Of a stretch of 64,000 nucleotides of DNA, positions 53,661-62,183 are shown one piece after another (within the stretch, counting starts at the first letter, position 1; the number at the start of each line of letters is the position of its first letter). The stretch is from assembly GCF_022869805.1 (NCBI RefSeq), contig NZ_CP094974.1, positions 3,100,001-3,164,000 of the forward strand, given 5' to 3'. Made by a program: the position numbers and the translations under genes. The notes under the pieces were generated by a model. That model worked only from the letters and a program-made list of their open reading frames with translations, did no database searches and was not told where the DNA came from. This DNA comes from Halosolutus halophilus (GTDB lineage Archaea; Halobacteriota; Halobacteria; Halobacteriales; Natrialbaceae).

Positions 53661-54941
53661 ATGTCCTACGACGTGCGAAACAGATTGCGCGATCTCCGGC
53701 GGGCGTTTCACCGCCATCCCGAACCCGGATGGCGCGAGTTCCGAACGACCGCACGCGTCGTCGAGGAACTCGAGCGGATCGGCGTCGACGAGATCGCCGT
53801 CGGGCGCGACGCGCTGGCGATCGACGAGCGCATGGCCGTGCCCCCGGAGTCCGAACTCGAGCCCTGGCTCGAGCGCGCCCGCGAGGCGGGGGTTCGATCG
53901 GATATCCTCGAGCGCACTGCCGGTGGGCGGACGGGGGTCGTCGCGGTGCTCGAGCAGGGAGCGGGGCCCTGTATCGGGTTGCGCGTCGACCTCGACGCGA
54001 TCTCGATGCGGGAGGCCGACGATAGCGACCACCGGCCGGCCGCCGAAGGGTTCCGATCCGAACACGACGGCTACATGCACGCCTGCGGCCACGACGCCCA
54101 CGTCGCGATGGCGCTGGGAACGCTCGAGGCGGTCAAAGAGAGCGACTTCGCGGGCACGCTGAAAGTCTTCTTCCAGCCGGCCGAGGAGATTTCCGGTGGG
54201 GGGAAGGCGATGGCCGAGAGCGGCTACCTCGACGACGTCGACTACCTCCTCGCGCTTCACATCGGCCTCGGCCACCCCACGGGCGAGGTCGTCGCCGGCA
54301 TCGAGAAACCGCTCGCGATGGCCCACCTGACCGCGACGTTCGAGGGTGCCAGCGCCCACGCCGGGAAGGCACCGAACGAAGGAGCCAACGCCATGCAGGC
54401 GGCGGCGACAGCTATTCAGAACGCGTACGGCATTCCCCGGCACAGCGACGGGATGACCCGCGTGAACGTCGGCTGCATCGAAGGCGGCACCGCGAGCAAC
54501 GTCGTCGCCGAGGAGGTCACGATCGAAGCCGAGGTCCGCGGCGAGACGACCGCGCTGATGGAGTACATGCGCACGGAACTCGAACGGGTACTGTACGCTG
54601 CCGCCGAGATGCACGACTGCGACGTCACGCCGCGGGTGATCAGCGAGTCGCCCCGCGTCGACAGCCATCCCGCCCTGCGCGACCTCGTCGGAAACGTCGC
54701 GTGGGAGGTCGAGGGCGTCGAACGAGTGGTCTCCACGGAAGACTTCGGCGTGAGCGAGGACGTCACCTACCTGATGGAGCGCGTCCAGGACGACGGCGGA
54801 CTGGCGACGTACGTCCTGATCGGCACCGATCACCCGACGAGCCACCACACGCCGACGTTCGACGTCGACGAGCGCAGTCTCGATATCGGGGTGGCGCTGC
54901 TGTCCGAGACGGCTATCGAACTCTCCCGCCGGCGCCCGTAA
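53661..54941 (+). CDS. M20 amidohydrolase (AbgA-like), longer paralogue
   Basis: A 426-residue metallo-amidohydrolase: FHRHPEPGWREFRT at the start, GLRVDLDAISM, MHACGHDAHVAMALGT (metal ligands), QPAEEISGGGKAM, GASAHAGKAPNEGANAM (dimerisation lid) and GTDHPTSHHTPTFDVDE (last metal His). A 30-residue linker near residues 55-90 resembles that of AbgA-type aminobenzoyl-glutamate hydrolases and is missing in the paralogue at 60756-61982. Likely substrates are N-acyl or amide-linked amino acids. A TATA-like GATTAAGTAT near 53627-53636 supports ATG 53661. No signal peptide. Confidence 0.88.
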   Translation: MSYDVRNRLRDLRRAFHRHPEPGWREFRTTARVVEELERIGVDEIAVGRDALAIDERMAVPPESELEPWLERAREAGVRSDILERTAGGRTGVVAVLEQGAGPCIGLRVDLDAISMREADDSDHRPAAEGFRSEHDGYMHACGHDAHVAMALGTLEAVKESDFAGTLKVFFQPAEEISGGGKAMAESGYLDDVDYLLALHIGLGHPTGEVVAGIEKPLAMAHLTATFEGASAHAGKAPNEGANAMQAAATAIQNAYGIPRHSDGMTRVNVGCIEGGTASNVVAEEVTIEAEVRGETTALMEYMRTELERVLYAAAEMHDCDVTPRVISESPRVDSHPALRDLVGNVAWEVEGVERVVSTEDFGVSEDVTYLMERVQDDGGLATYVLIGTDHPTSHHTPTFDVDERSLDIGVALLSETAIELSRRRP

Positions 54942-55029
54942 GGGAGCGGCCCCGCCTTGCGATTTGTTCGTCGGATATCACGTTCGCCGGATCAGAAACG
55001 TTAATTCGCGCGCTCTCCGTGTACCGTAT

Positions 55030-55677
55030 ATGAGTCAGGACGACCTGCCGGAGTCGCTGCAGACGGCAGCGGACTCGGATCGCCCGCGCGGAATTCTCAC
55101 GCCCTCCGACCGCGATTTCCTGCTCGGCCGGAAGACGGACTACACGGATCACTCGAAAAAACAGAAGCGAAACCGGATCCGACGCCGCGTCCGGAACGCG
55201 ATTCTCGATTTCAGCATTCTCTTCGAGTACATGGAAGAGCGCGACCGGGAGACGGTCTTCGACCCCAACGACGAGGACCGCGACGCGTACACCCGGGGAA
55301 TCACCGACATGCTCGCCTTCCTCCACCTCGGGACGATGGGCTACTACACCCCGTTCAAGGACATGCTCTCCGAGGGCGTCGGGAAGGCCGAACAGCAACT
55401 CGCCGGCTCGAACTACCGGATGGTCAACGTCGAGTTCAACGTCGAACCGGTCGGCCAGATCGACGTCGACGAGGTCGTCGAAAAACTCGAGAACGAGGAG
55501 TTCGCCCAGCTCACCGACGAGGAACTCCGGGCGTTCGTCCGACTCCTGACGATGTCCGACGCGTTCTCACCGGAAGCGACCCGCGAGGAGATCAAAGACC
55601 GTGTCGACGAGTTCAGCCAGAAAGTGTCCGAGAGCGCCGACGTCCGCGAGCAGAAGTTCGAGGAACTGACGAACTGA
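55030..55677 (+). CDS. Haloarchaeal DUF5806-like cytoplasmic protein
   Basis: A 215-residue, strongly charged protein: RGILTPSDRDFLLGRKTDY near the N-terminus, KKQKRNRIRRRVRNAILDF, YTRGITDMLAFLHLGTMG and a helical, acidic C-terminal half likely to be coiled. It resembles a widespread haloarchaeal family of unknown role. A TATA-like CGTTAATTCG near 54998-55007 gives a leaderless ATG at 55030. It is probably not part of the surrounding catabolic island and may be an insertion point of the core genome. The following 55678-56104 stretch holds no gene I can support. Confidence 0.75.
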   Translation: MSQDDLPESLQTAADSDRPRGILTPSDRDFLLGRKTDYTDHSKKQKRNRIRRRVRNAILDFSILFEYMEERDRETVFDPNDEDRDAYTRGITDMLAFLHLGTMGYYTPFKDMLSEGVGKAEQQLAGSNYRMVNVEFNVEPVGQIDVDEVVEKLENEEFAQLTDEELRAFVRLLTMSDAFSPEATREEIKDRVDEFSQKVSESADVREQKFEELTN

Positions 55678-56104
55678 GCGGTTCGTGTCCGTTCGGGGAC
55701 TCCGACGGCCCGTCTTTTCGATCGATCCGGAAGGAACCTCGCCGTCCGATCGTGGACGGCCGCGCCAGTGCACTGTCGGTCGTGATCGGGCTGAGACGCG
55801 GTAACTCGATCCGTCTCCTGGTTTTCGTGGCCCGGATTCGATACAGTACCGCGGGTACCGGCTGCGACGTGAGACCGTCCCGTTACGACTGATCGTGTTG
55901 CTCGTACGCACAGAGACTGGGTGAACAGGGCACGAGTGGCGAATAATTTCTAAAAGGTGGGACATTTGGAGATATTCGTGGACGAGCGGACGATCCTATC
56001 TGCGTTCCGGGACTCGCCGTCGCTCGATCGTCCAATAAACATAATCTGTATATGGTTCTGCCAAGAGGGAAACGTTTATTGTATACACGGTCGACCAACT
56101 CGGT

Positions 56105-56194
56105 ATGCCATCACGCATCATGGTGGACGGTAGATGGGGTCACGACCAATCAGCGAGCCATCGGTCGATTCCGGAGGTGAGACCGAATGAGTGA
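56105..56194 (+). CDS. Leaderless upstream micro-ORF coupled to the BCCT gene
   Basis: A TATA-like GTTTATTG (56074-56081) puts transcription start at about 56105, exactly on an ATG that reads 29 codons (beginning MPSRIMVDGRWG) to a TGA at 56192-56194, overlapping the first codons of the transporter. The transporter's own Shine-Dalgarno GGAGGTGA (56173-56180) lies inside this frame. The peptide is basic and unlike known proteins, so its translation rather than its product may matter. Confidence 0.45.
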   Translation: MPSRIMVDGRWGHDQSASHRSIPEVRPNE

Positions 56195-57851
56195 CGCTGA
56201 GAAGGGAGCGGTCGACACCTTCCTCGAGGAGATCGATCCGACGGTCTTCCTGTTCGGGGCGCTGTTGACCGTCGGCGTGATCGCCGCGTTCTTCGTCAGT
56301 CCGGGTTCCGTCGAGAGCGGTATCACGTCCCTGAACGATTCGCTGCTCGGGGCGTTTAACTGGGCGCTGCTGGTGATCGTGTTCCTGATCGTCGTATTCC
56401 TCCTGTTCCTGATCGTGGGCCCCTGGGGGAAGATCAGGCTCGGCGACGAGTCGCCGGAGTACAGTTTCCTGTCGTTCTTCGCGATGCTGTACTCGGCAGG
56501 GTTCGCGGCGGGCGTCGTGTTCTGGGGGCCGACCGAGGCGCTGTTCTACTACGACAACCCCTCGCCGCTGTTCGGCGGCGTCGAGGGCGGTTCGGCCGAA
56601 GCGATGACCGTTGCCGTCCAGCAGACGCTGTTCCACTGGGCGCTCCCCCAGCTCGCGGTGTTTACGATCATGGGGATCGCGATCGGCTACTTCGCGTACA
56701 ACTACGAGAACGTCCCGCTGCGGGTGTCCTCGGCGCTCACGCCGATCATCGGTGCCGAGAACCTCGACGGGCCGTTCGCGAAGGTCGTCGACATCCTCGC
56801 GGTCTTCGCGACGATCGGTGGCGTGGCCACGTCGCTCGGCTTCATCGGTAGCCAGTTCATCACCGGACTCGACTACCAGTGGGGCATCAACATGGGGAAC
56901 GCCGGTATCCTCCTCGTGGTGACGATGATGACGCTGCTGTTTACGACCTCGATGGTGCTGGGGGTCGACAGGGGGATTCGCCGACTCTCGAACTTCAACA
57001 TGGTCCTCTTCGTCATCCTCATGTTCGCGACGTTCATCGTCGGCCCGACGCTGTTCCTGATCCTGCTCGGGACGCAGGCCTTCGGCGGGATGATCACCGA
57101 CTTCGTCTCGATGAGCCTCTTCACCGGCGCCGGCGCCTTCGGTGGAGGCAATCCGGAAGCCACGAACTGGATGAACGACTGGACCGTCTTCTACTGGGCG
57201 TGGGCGCTCTCGTGGTCGCCGTTCGCGGGCCTGTTCATCGCCCGCATCTCCAAGGGTCGGACCGTCCGTGAAGTCGCGTTCACCGGTATCGTCGCGACGT
57301 CTGCGGCCACCATCCCGTGGTTCACGTTCGTCGGCGGCACCTCCGTCTGGGCCCATCACAACGGCGTCGCCGACTTCAGCGCGGTGATGGCGGGCGAAGC
57401 CGGCGCGGAGGTCTCCGGCTTCATCCTGTTCGAGGCGTTCCCGTTCGGGACGGTGTTCATGATCGCGTTCATGATCCTCGTGACGACGTTCTTCATCACG
57501 TCCGCGGACTCCTCGACGCTGGCCGTCTCGATGATGACGACCGGCGGGAAGGCCCGGCCGTCGTCGATCAACCGCATCTTCTGGGGCGTCGTCCTCGGGA
57601 TGACCGCGGCGATCCTGATGATTCTCGGCGGGACTGGCAGTGCGAACACGCTCCAGCAGGCGGCGATCATCACCGGCACGCCCTTCGCCTTCGTCTGCTT
57701 CATCGCGATGCTCTCGCTGATCAGGGACTTCGGATCGAATTACGGCCAGGTGTTACTCCAGGACGAGACCGTCCTCGTCGGCTCGAGTACGAAAACGGAA
57801 ACCGAACCGCCGACCGGTCCAGGCGGCCCCGTCGAGTCGGACGACGACTGA
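56187..57851 (+). CDS. BCCT family transporter with non-canonical substrate site
   Basis: A 554-residue transporter with 12 helices. The family signature is WTVFYWAWALSWSPFAG followed by FIARISKGRTVREV near residues 328-355. Compared with BetP, helix 4 reads HWALPQLAVF where BetP has HWTLHPWAIY. Helix 8 reads WAWALSW where BetP has WAWWISW. Trp194, Tyr197 and Trp374 of the betaine box are therefore Leu, Phe and Ala; Trp189 remains. The glycine stretch is GFAAG. It probably imports a solute other than a trimethylammonium compound. ATG 56187 has a strong GGAGGTGA 7 nt upstream. Confidence 0.88.
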   Translation: MSDAEKGAVDTFLEEIDPTVFLFGALLTVGVIAAFFVSPGSVESGITSLNDSLLGAFNWALLVIVFLIVVFLLFLIVGPWGKIRLGDESPEYSFLSFFAMLYSAGFAAGVVFWGPTEALFYYDNPSPLFGGVEGGSAEAMTVAVQQTLFHWALPQLAVFTIMGIAIGYFAYNYENVPLRVSSALTPIIGAENLDGPFAKVVDILAVFATIGGVATSLGFIGSQFITGLDYQWGINMGNAGILLVVTMMTLLFTTSMVLGVDRGIRRLSNFNMVLFVILMFATFIVGPTLFLILLGTQAFGGMITDFVSMSLFTGAGAFGGGNPEATNWMNDWTVFYWAWALSWSPFAGLFIARISKGRTVREVAFTGIVATSAATIPWFTFVGGTSVWAHHNGVADFSAVMAGEAGAEVSGFILFEAFPFGTVFMIAFMILVTTFFITSADSSTLAVSMMTTGGKARPSSINRIFWGVVLGMTAAILMILGGTGSANTLQQAAIITGTPFAFVCFIAMLSLIRDFGSNYGQVLLQDETVLVGSSTKTETEPPTGPGGPVESDDD

Positions 57852-57971
57852 ACCGTTCGCTGCCCACCACCTCGCGGACCGACGTCCCGCGTCGGCCGTC
57901 GCGCCGTCCCGTTTTTCTGACGGCCGGTTCCGTTACCCTCGCCAATCCATAACAAGTTTTAATGTACGAGG

Positions 57972-57988
57972 TACACATAAACTGTGTA
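57972..57988. promoter_or_regulatory. Inverted-repeat operator at the aminotransferase start
   Basis: TACACA-TAAAC-TGTGTA is a perfect 6-bp inverted repeat. It begins about 10 nt after a TATA-like GTTTTAATG (57956-57964), covers the expected transcription start and ends on the A of ATG 57988. A near copy lies at 62016-62032. Confidence 0.55.
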
Positions 57989-59349
57989 TGGATAGGGACA
58001 CGGCGGAACCCGACGCGGACGCGCTTCCGGGTCCGAACGCGCAGCGGTGGGTCGACTTCCACCAGGAGTACTCGGCTCCCAGCGAGTACTCCCACGAATT
58101 CGTCTGGGACGTGACTCGCGAGGCCGACGGACCGTTCGTCACCGACGTCGACGGGAACGTTCTTCTCGACTTTACCTGCCACATCGGCGCGGCACCGCTC
58201 GGCTACAACAACGAGAAGGTCCTCGAAAAGGTCCGCGAGTTCGACCTCGTCGAACCGATGAAGATCGCGGGCCAGGACATGTACTTCGGATCCGGACCCG
58301 ACCCCGAAGACGCCGCCTTCCCTGGCTCGAGTCACCTCATGGAGAAGCTGACCGAGGTTTCGAGCCAGTACGGAATGGACACCGTCTTCCTCTCGAACTC
58401 CGGCGCGGAGGCCATGGAGAACTCGATGAAGATTACCCACGACTACCGGGCACCGGCGAAATACGGCGTCGCGTTCGGCGGCAGCTTCCACGGCCGCACC
58501 CTCGGCACCCTGTCGCTGACGAAATCCAAGGCGGTCTACACGCACCACTACCCCGAAATCAGTGGGATCGAGACGGTTCCGTTCTGTGCCGATCGGGGCT
58601 GTGACGCGAGTCGCTGTGACTGCGGCTTCTTCGCGGGCGGCGACTCGCAGTTGCGGTCGATGCTCGCACCCGAAGGCGGCCACGTCGAACCCGACGAGGT
58701 CGCGTTCCTCGCGCTCGAGCCGATCCAGGGCGTCGGCGGCTACCGCTTCCCGAGCGAGGCGTTCATGCAGGAGGTCGCGGACGTCACCGATACTTACGAC
58801 ATCCCGCTGGTCGTCGACGAGATCCAGTCCGGCGTCGGCCGAACCGGCGAGATCTGGGCCTCCGACCACTACCCGATCGAACCGGACGTCATCGCCAGCG
58901 CGAAAGCCCTTCGCGTCGGCGCGACCATCTCCCGCACCGAAATCTTCCCCGACGAGAAGAATCGCCTGGGTTCCACCTTCGGCGGCGGCGACCTGCTCGG
59001 CTCGATGATGGGCGCGTTCACCCTCGAGGCCATCGAGGAACACGACCTGCTGGACAACGCCACCCGACGCGGGAAGCAGGCCAAAGAGCACCTGCGCGAC
59101 GACGCACCCGAGTACGTCGAGGACGTCCGCGGCAAGGGCCTGATGCTCGCCGTCGAATTCGATACTGCGGAGCGTCGGACCGCCGTCGTCCAGGCGGCCC
59201 TCGAGCGCGGCCTGCTGACCCTCGGTTGCGGCGAGAAGACGATCCGGCTGCTCCCGCCGCTGGACTCGACCGACCGCGAGATCGAACTGGGGATCGGTAT
59301 CTTCCTGGAGGCGATCGAGGCCGTCGGTCCGAGTGCCAGGGTGGCGTAA
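57988..59349 (+). CDS. Class III aminotransferase with a four-cysteine cluster
   Basis: A 453-residue PLP enzyme: VTDVDGNVLLDFTCHIGAAPLGY, FLSNSGAEAMENSMK, FGGSFHGRTLGTLSLTK, EPIQGVGGY, VDEIQSGVGRTGEIWA and the PLP lysine in ASAKALRVGA (Lys306). The segment FCADRGCDASRCDCGFF holds Cys200, 205, 210 and 212, a spacing suited to binding zinc or iron. Cys insertions at this place are known in some archaeal class III enzymes annotated as aminotransferases or amino acid racemases, so racemase activity is possible. Leaderless ATG after the operator; probably follows the BCCT gene functionally. Confidence 0.85.
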   Translation: MDRDTAEPDADALPGPNAQRWVDFHQEYSAPSEYSHEFVWDVTREADGPFVTDVDGNVLLDFTCHIGAAPLGYNNEKVLEKVREFDLVEPMKIAGQDMYFGSGPDPEDAAFPGSSHLMEKLTEVSSQYGMDTVFLSNSGAEAMENSMKITHDYRAPAKYGVAFGGSFHGRTLGTLSLTKSKAVYTHHYPEISGIETVPFCADRGCDASRCDCGFFAGGDSQLRSMLAPEGGHVEPDEVAFLALEPIQGVGGYRFPSEAFMQEVADVTDTYDIPLVVDEIQSGVGRTGEIWASDHYPIEPDVIASAKALRVGATISRTEIFPDEKNRLGSTFGGGDLLGSMMGAFTLEAIEEHDLLDNATRRGKQAKEHLRDDAPEYVEDVRGKGLMLAVEFDTAERRTAVVQAALERGLLTLGCGEKTIRLLPPLDSTDREIELGIGIFLEAIEAVGPSARVA

Positions 59350-59508
59350 CGGCCTTCGGGTTTCGCTGATCGATTTTCGTTTTTCTGCTCGGCGCGAGCG
59401 CGTCCACCGATCGTCTCTGGTCGGTTCGATAAACGGATACTGTTTTACCGACCTCACCGACGGGAGATCACGACGCGAGTCCCTGGTCCAGTGTCGTGCG
59501 AGGAGGGA

Positions 59509-60759
59509 CTATTCGAGCGATCGGTCGACGATCGAGACACCCTCGAGTTCCGAGAGCGCCTCGAGCGCGCCGTCTACGTGTTCGGGACCGCTTCCCTCGA
59601 GTCCGATCGTGACGGGCGTCCGATTCGGGTGGTCGACTGCGGTTCGACGGGCGCGCTCGAGGGCGTCCAGTTCGGCACCCGCCGATTCGACGGTGGCAGC
59701 GACGTCGCCGACGGCCGTCGGCCAGTCCGCGAGCGCGAGTCGGGCCTCGGCGTAGCGCTCGAGTTCGTGGAGGCCGGTCCGAGTCAGTTCGGCGTGGTCG
59801 GTGAGGTTCACGTTCCCGCCGGAGACGACGACGCCGACGTGCTCGCCATCGAGGGCCACCTCGTCCGACAACGCAGCCGCGAGCGGCGCTGCCCCGGCGC
59901 TCTCGACGACCGTCTTCGCGCGCTCGGCCAGCAAGGTGACTGCAGCGGCGATTTCCCGATCGCTCACGCTGACCACGTCGTCGACGACCTCGCGGGCGAT
60001 TTCGAAGGTCGTCTCGAGCATGCGCGTGTCCGCGATCCCCTCCGCGACGGTGTCGACGTCCTCGAGTTCGTGGATCGCGTCGGCCTCGAGCGACGGCTTC
60101 GCGTGGGCGGCGCCCTCCGGCTGTACGCCGATCACACGAATGTCACGCTCGGCGGCTTTCAGGGCCGTTCCGATCCCGCCGACGAGCCCGCCCCCGCCGA
60201 TCGCGACCAGCACGGTGTCGATCTCGGGGTACTGCTCGAGCAGTTCGAGCCCGATCGTCCCCTGGCCGGCGACGATCGCCTCGTCGTCGAAGGGGTGAAC
60301 GAACGTCTCGTCGGTCTCGGCGGCTCGTTCGAGGGCGTACTCGTAGGACCGCTCGTAGATGTCGCCCTCGACGACGACCTCGGCACCGTAGCCGCGGGTG
60401 GCCTCGATCTTCGCCGCGGGGGTTACCTCCGGGACGACGATCGTCGTTTCGATGTCGAGCAGATCGCCGGCCAGCGCCACTCCCTGCGCGTGATTGCCCG
60501 CGCTCGAGGAGATGACGCCCCGTTCCCGTTCCGCGGCGGAGAGCTGGGCCATCCTGTTGTACGCCCCGCGGATCTTGAACGAACCCGTCCGCTGGACGTT
60601 CTCGAGTTTGAGCCCGATCGAGGTCGCGCCGCTCAGTTCGGCGAAGGTCCGCGAGGTGTCGAGCGGGGTCCGGTGGACGACGTCTGTAATGCGCTCCCGG
60701 GCCGCCTCGACGTCCGCGACGGTGACGGGGGGATCGCTCGTGCTTTGATCTCTGCTCAT
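59509..60759 (-). CDS. ilvA: Threonine dehydratase-like PLP enzyme
   Basis: A 416-residue fold-type II enzyme: LKLENVQRTGSFKIRGAYNRM with PLP Lys62, SSSAGNHAQGVA, HPFDDEAIVAGQGTIGLE, AIGGGGLVGGIGTAL (phosphate-binding glycines) and VVVSGGNVNL. A C-terminal ACT-like segment spans about residues 335-416, which makes it like allosteric catabolic or biosynthetic threonine ammonia-lyases. The ATG overlaps the stop of the M20 gene (ATGA), so here it belongs to a catabolic pair. EutB-type hydroxyectoine enzymes are related, so the substrate may be another hydroxy-amino acid. The gene symbol is by homology only. Confidence 0.85.
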   Translation of the reverse strand: MSRDQSTSDPPVTVADVEAARERITDVVHRTPLDTSRTFAELSGATSIGLKLENVQRTGSFKIRGAYNRMAQLSAAERERGVISSSAGNHAQGVALAGDLLDIETTIVVPEVTPAAKIEATRGYGAEVVVEGDIYERSYEYALERAAETDETFVHPFDDEAIVAGQGTIGLELLEQYPEIDTVLVAIGGGGLVGGIGTALKAAERDIRVIGVQPEGAAHAKPSLEADAIHELEDVDTVAEGIADTRMLETTFEIAREVVDDVVSVSDREIAAAVTLLAERAKTVVESAGAAPLAAALSDEVALDGEHVGVVVSGGNVNLTDHAELTRTGLHELERYAEARLALADWPTAVGDVAATVESAGAELDALERARRTAVDHPNRTPVTIGLEGSGPEHVDGALEALSELEGVSIVDRSLE

Positions 60760-61982
60760 ACCTCGATTCCGTCCTCCGCCTGCGCCACCGGGTGTCGGGC
60801 CTCGAGTTCGCGGATCGTCCCGACGAGCACCTCGACGCCGTGTTCGAGGCTGCGCTCGTCGACGTCGAACGTCGGCGTGTGGTGGCTCGTCGGGTGATCG
60901 GTACCGACGATCACGTACGTCGCCAGTCCGCCGTCGTCCTGGACGCGCTCCATCAGGAAGGTCGCGTCCTCGCTCGCGCCGAAATCGGCGGCCGGCAGCA
61001 CGCGCTCGATTCCCCCGACGCCGGTCGCAATTTCGCTCACCAGCGCCTGGAGTTCGGCGTCGCTGTCGGCCCGCGGCGACTCGCTGACCACGTCGACGTC
61101 GGCCCGGCAGCCGTGCATCGTGGCGGCGGACCTGATCGTCCGCTCGAGGCGCCGTTTCACGTACTCCATCAGTTCGGTGGTCTCGCCCCGCGCTTCGGCC
61201 GCCATGTGGGCGTGCTCGGCGATGACGTTACTCGCTGACCCCGCCTCGGCCTTGCCGACGTTCACGCGGGTCATCCCGTCGCTGTGGCGAGGGATCCCGT
61301 ACGCGTTCTCGATCGCCGTTCCCATCGCGTGCATGGCGTTGGCCCCTTCGTTTGGTGCCTTCCCGGCGTGGGCGGAGGTCCCCTCGATCGTCGCGTCGAC
61401 GTGGCACATCGCGAGCGGTTTCTCGATGCCGGCGACGACCTCGCCCGTGGGGTGGTCGAGACCGACGTGGACGGCCAGCAGGTAGTCGAGATCGTCGGCG
61501 AACTCGCTCTTGGCCATCGGGAAGCCGCCGCCGGAAATCTCCTCGGCCGGCTGGAAGAAGACGACCAGACGGCCCGCGAAGTCGCTCGCCTCGATCGCCT
61601 CGAGGACGGCCAGCCCCCAGGTCATGTGGGCGTCGTGGCCGCAGGCGTGCATGGTCCCGTCGATCTCCGATCGAAAGCCCTCGGCCGCGGGGTCGTGTGC
61701 TTCGTCGGTCGATTCCTCGATGAACAGGCCGTCGATGTCGACGCGCAGCCCGATCGCAGGTCCCTCGCCGCGCTCGAGGACGGCGACCGCGCCGGTGTTG
61801 CCGCCGGCCATCCGATCGGCGGGGTCGTAGGCGTCGGGGCCGACGGCCAGTTCGTCGACGCCGATCGCACGGATCTCCTCGACGAGCTGGGCCGTGGTGA
61901 AGAATTCGCGCCACGCTGGTTCGGGGTGGCGGTGGAAGCTGCGACGAACCGTCGCGAGTCGGTCCCGAATCGGGTCGGTCAT
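60756..61982 (-). CDS. M20 amidohydrolase, shorter paralogue
   Basis: A 408-residue metallo-amidohydrolase closely matching 53661-54941: FHRHPEPAWREFFT, MHACGHDAHMTWGLA, QPAEEISGGGFPM, GTSAHAGKAPNEGANAM, IPRHSDGMTRVNVG and GTDHPTSHHTPTFDVDERSL. It lacks the 30-residue linker. The high similarity suggests duplication inside the island and perhaps two related substrates. A TATA-like GTATAATTAAG on the minus strand near 62009-62018 and an operator-like repeat at 62016-62032 control it together with the threonine-dehydratase gene that it overlaps. Confidence 0.88.
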   Translation of the reverse strand: MTDPIRDRLATVRRSFHRHPEPAWREFFTTAQLVEEIRAIGVDELAVGPDAYDPADRMAGGNTGAVAVLERGEGPAIGLRVDIDGLFIEESTDEAHDPAAEGFRSEIDGTMHACGHDAHMTWGLAVLEAIEASDFAGRLVVFFQPAEEISGGGFPMAKSEFADDLDYLLAVHVGLDHPTGEVVAGIEKPLAMCHVDATIEGTSAHAGKAPNEGANAMHAMGTAIENAYGIPRHSDGMTRVNVGKAEAGSASNVIAEHAHMAAEARGETTELMEYVKRRLERTIRSAATMHGCRADVDVVSESPRADSDAELQALVSEIATGVGGIERVLPAADFGASEDATFLMERVQDDGGLATYVIVGTDHPTSHHTPTFDVDERSLEHGVEVLVGTIRELEARHPVAQAEDGIEV

Positions 61983-62015
61983 GCGAGTTGCTGACGCGAC
62001 CCAGTGACTTAATTA

Positions 62016-62032
62016 TACACAATCAGTGTTTA
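62016..62032. promoter_or_regulatory. Second TACACA-N5-TGTxTA operator-like site
   Basis: TACACA-ATCAG-TGTTTA matches the repeat at 57972-57988 with one arm mismatch and the same 5-nt spacer. It overlaps the TATA region of the M20 gene on the minus strand. A further half-site, TTACACA, lies at 62040-62046 toward the divergent dehydrogenase gene. Confidence 0.5.
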
Positions 62033-62183
62033 CGTCGGTTACACAAAAAGGATAAGAGAGCCGATGACAATCGTGTCCTATAGTCGCCGCTGAAAGTCGG
62101 ACGCGCCCGCTCGCGGGTTCGCGATCGGGTGCGTCTCGATCCAGTGGCAACGAAACGCGTCACCGCGACGCGGGAGACCCCAC

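Noticed and set aside
57721-59457. Minus-strand frame opposite the aminotransferase (578 codons)
   Set aside because: Shadow of a well-supported PLP enzyme; would also run across its promoter.
53661-61982. Classical ectoine degradation (Doe) cluster
   Set aside because: The hydrolases are M20 enzymes; no creatinase-like DoeA or AstE-like DoeB is present in the window.
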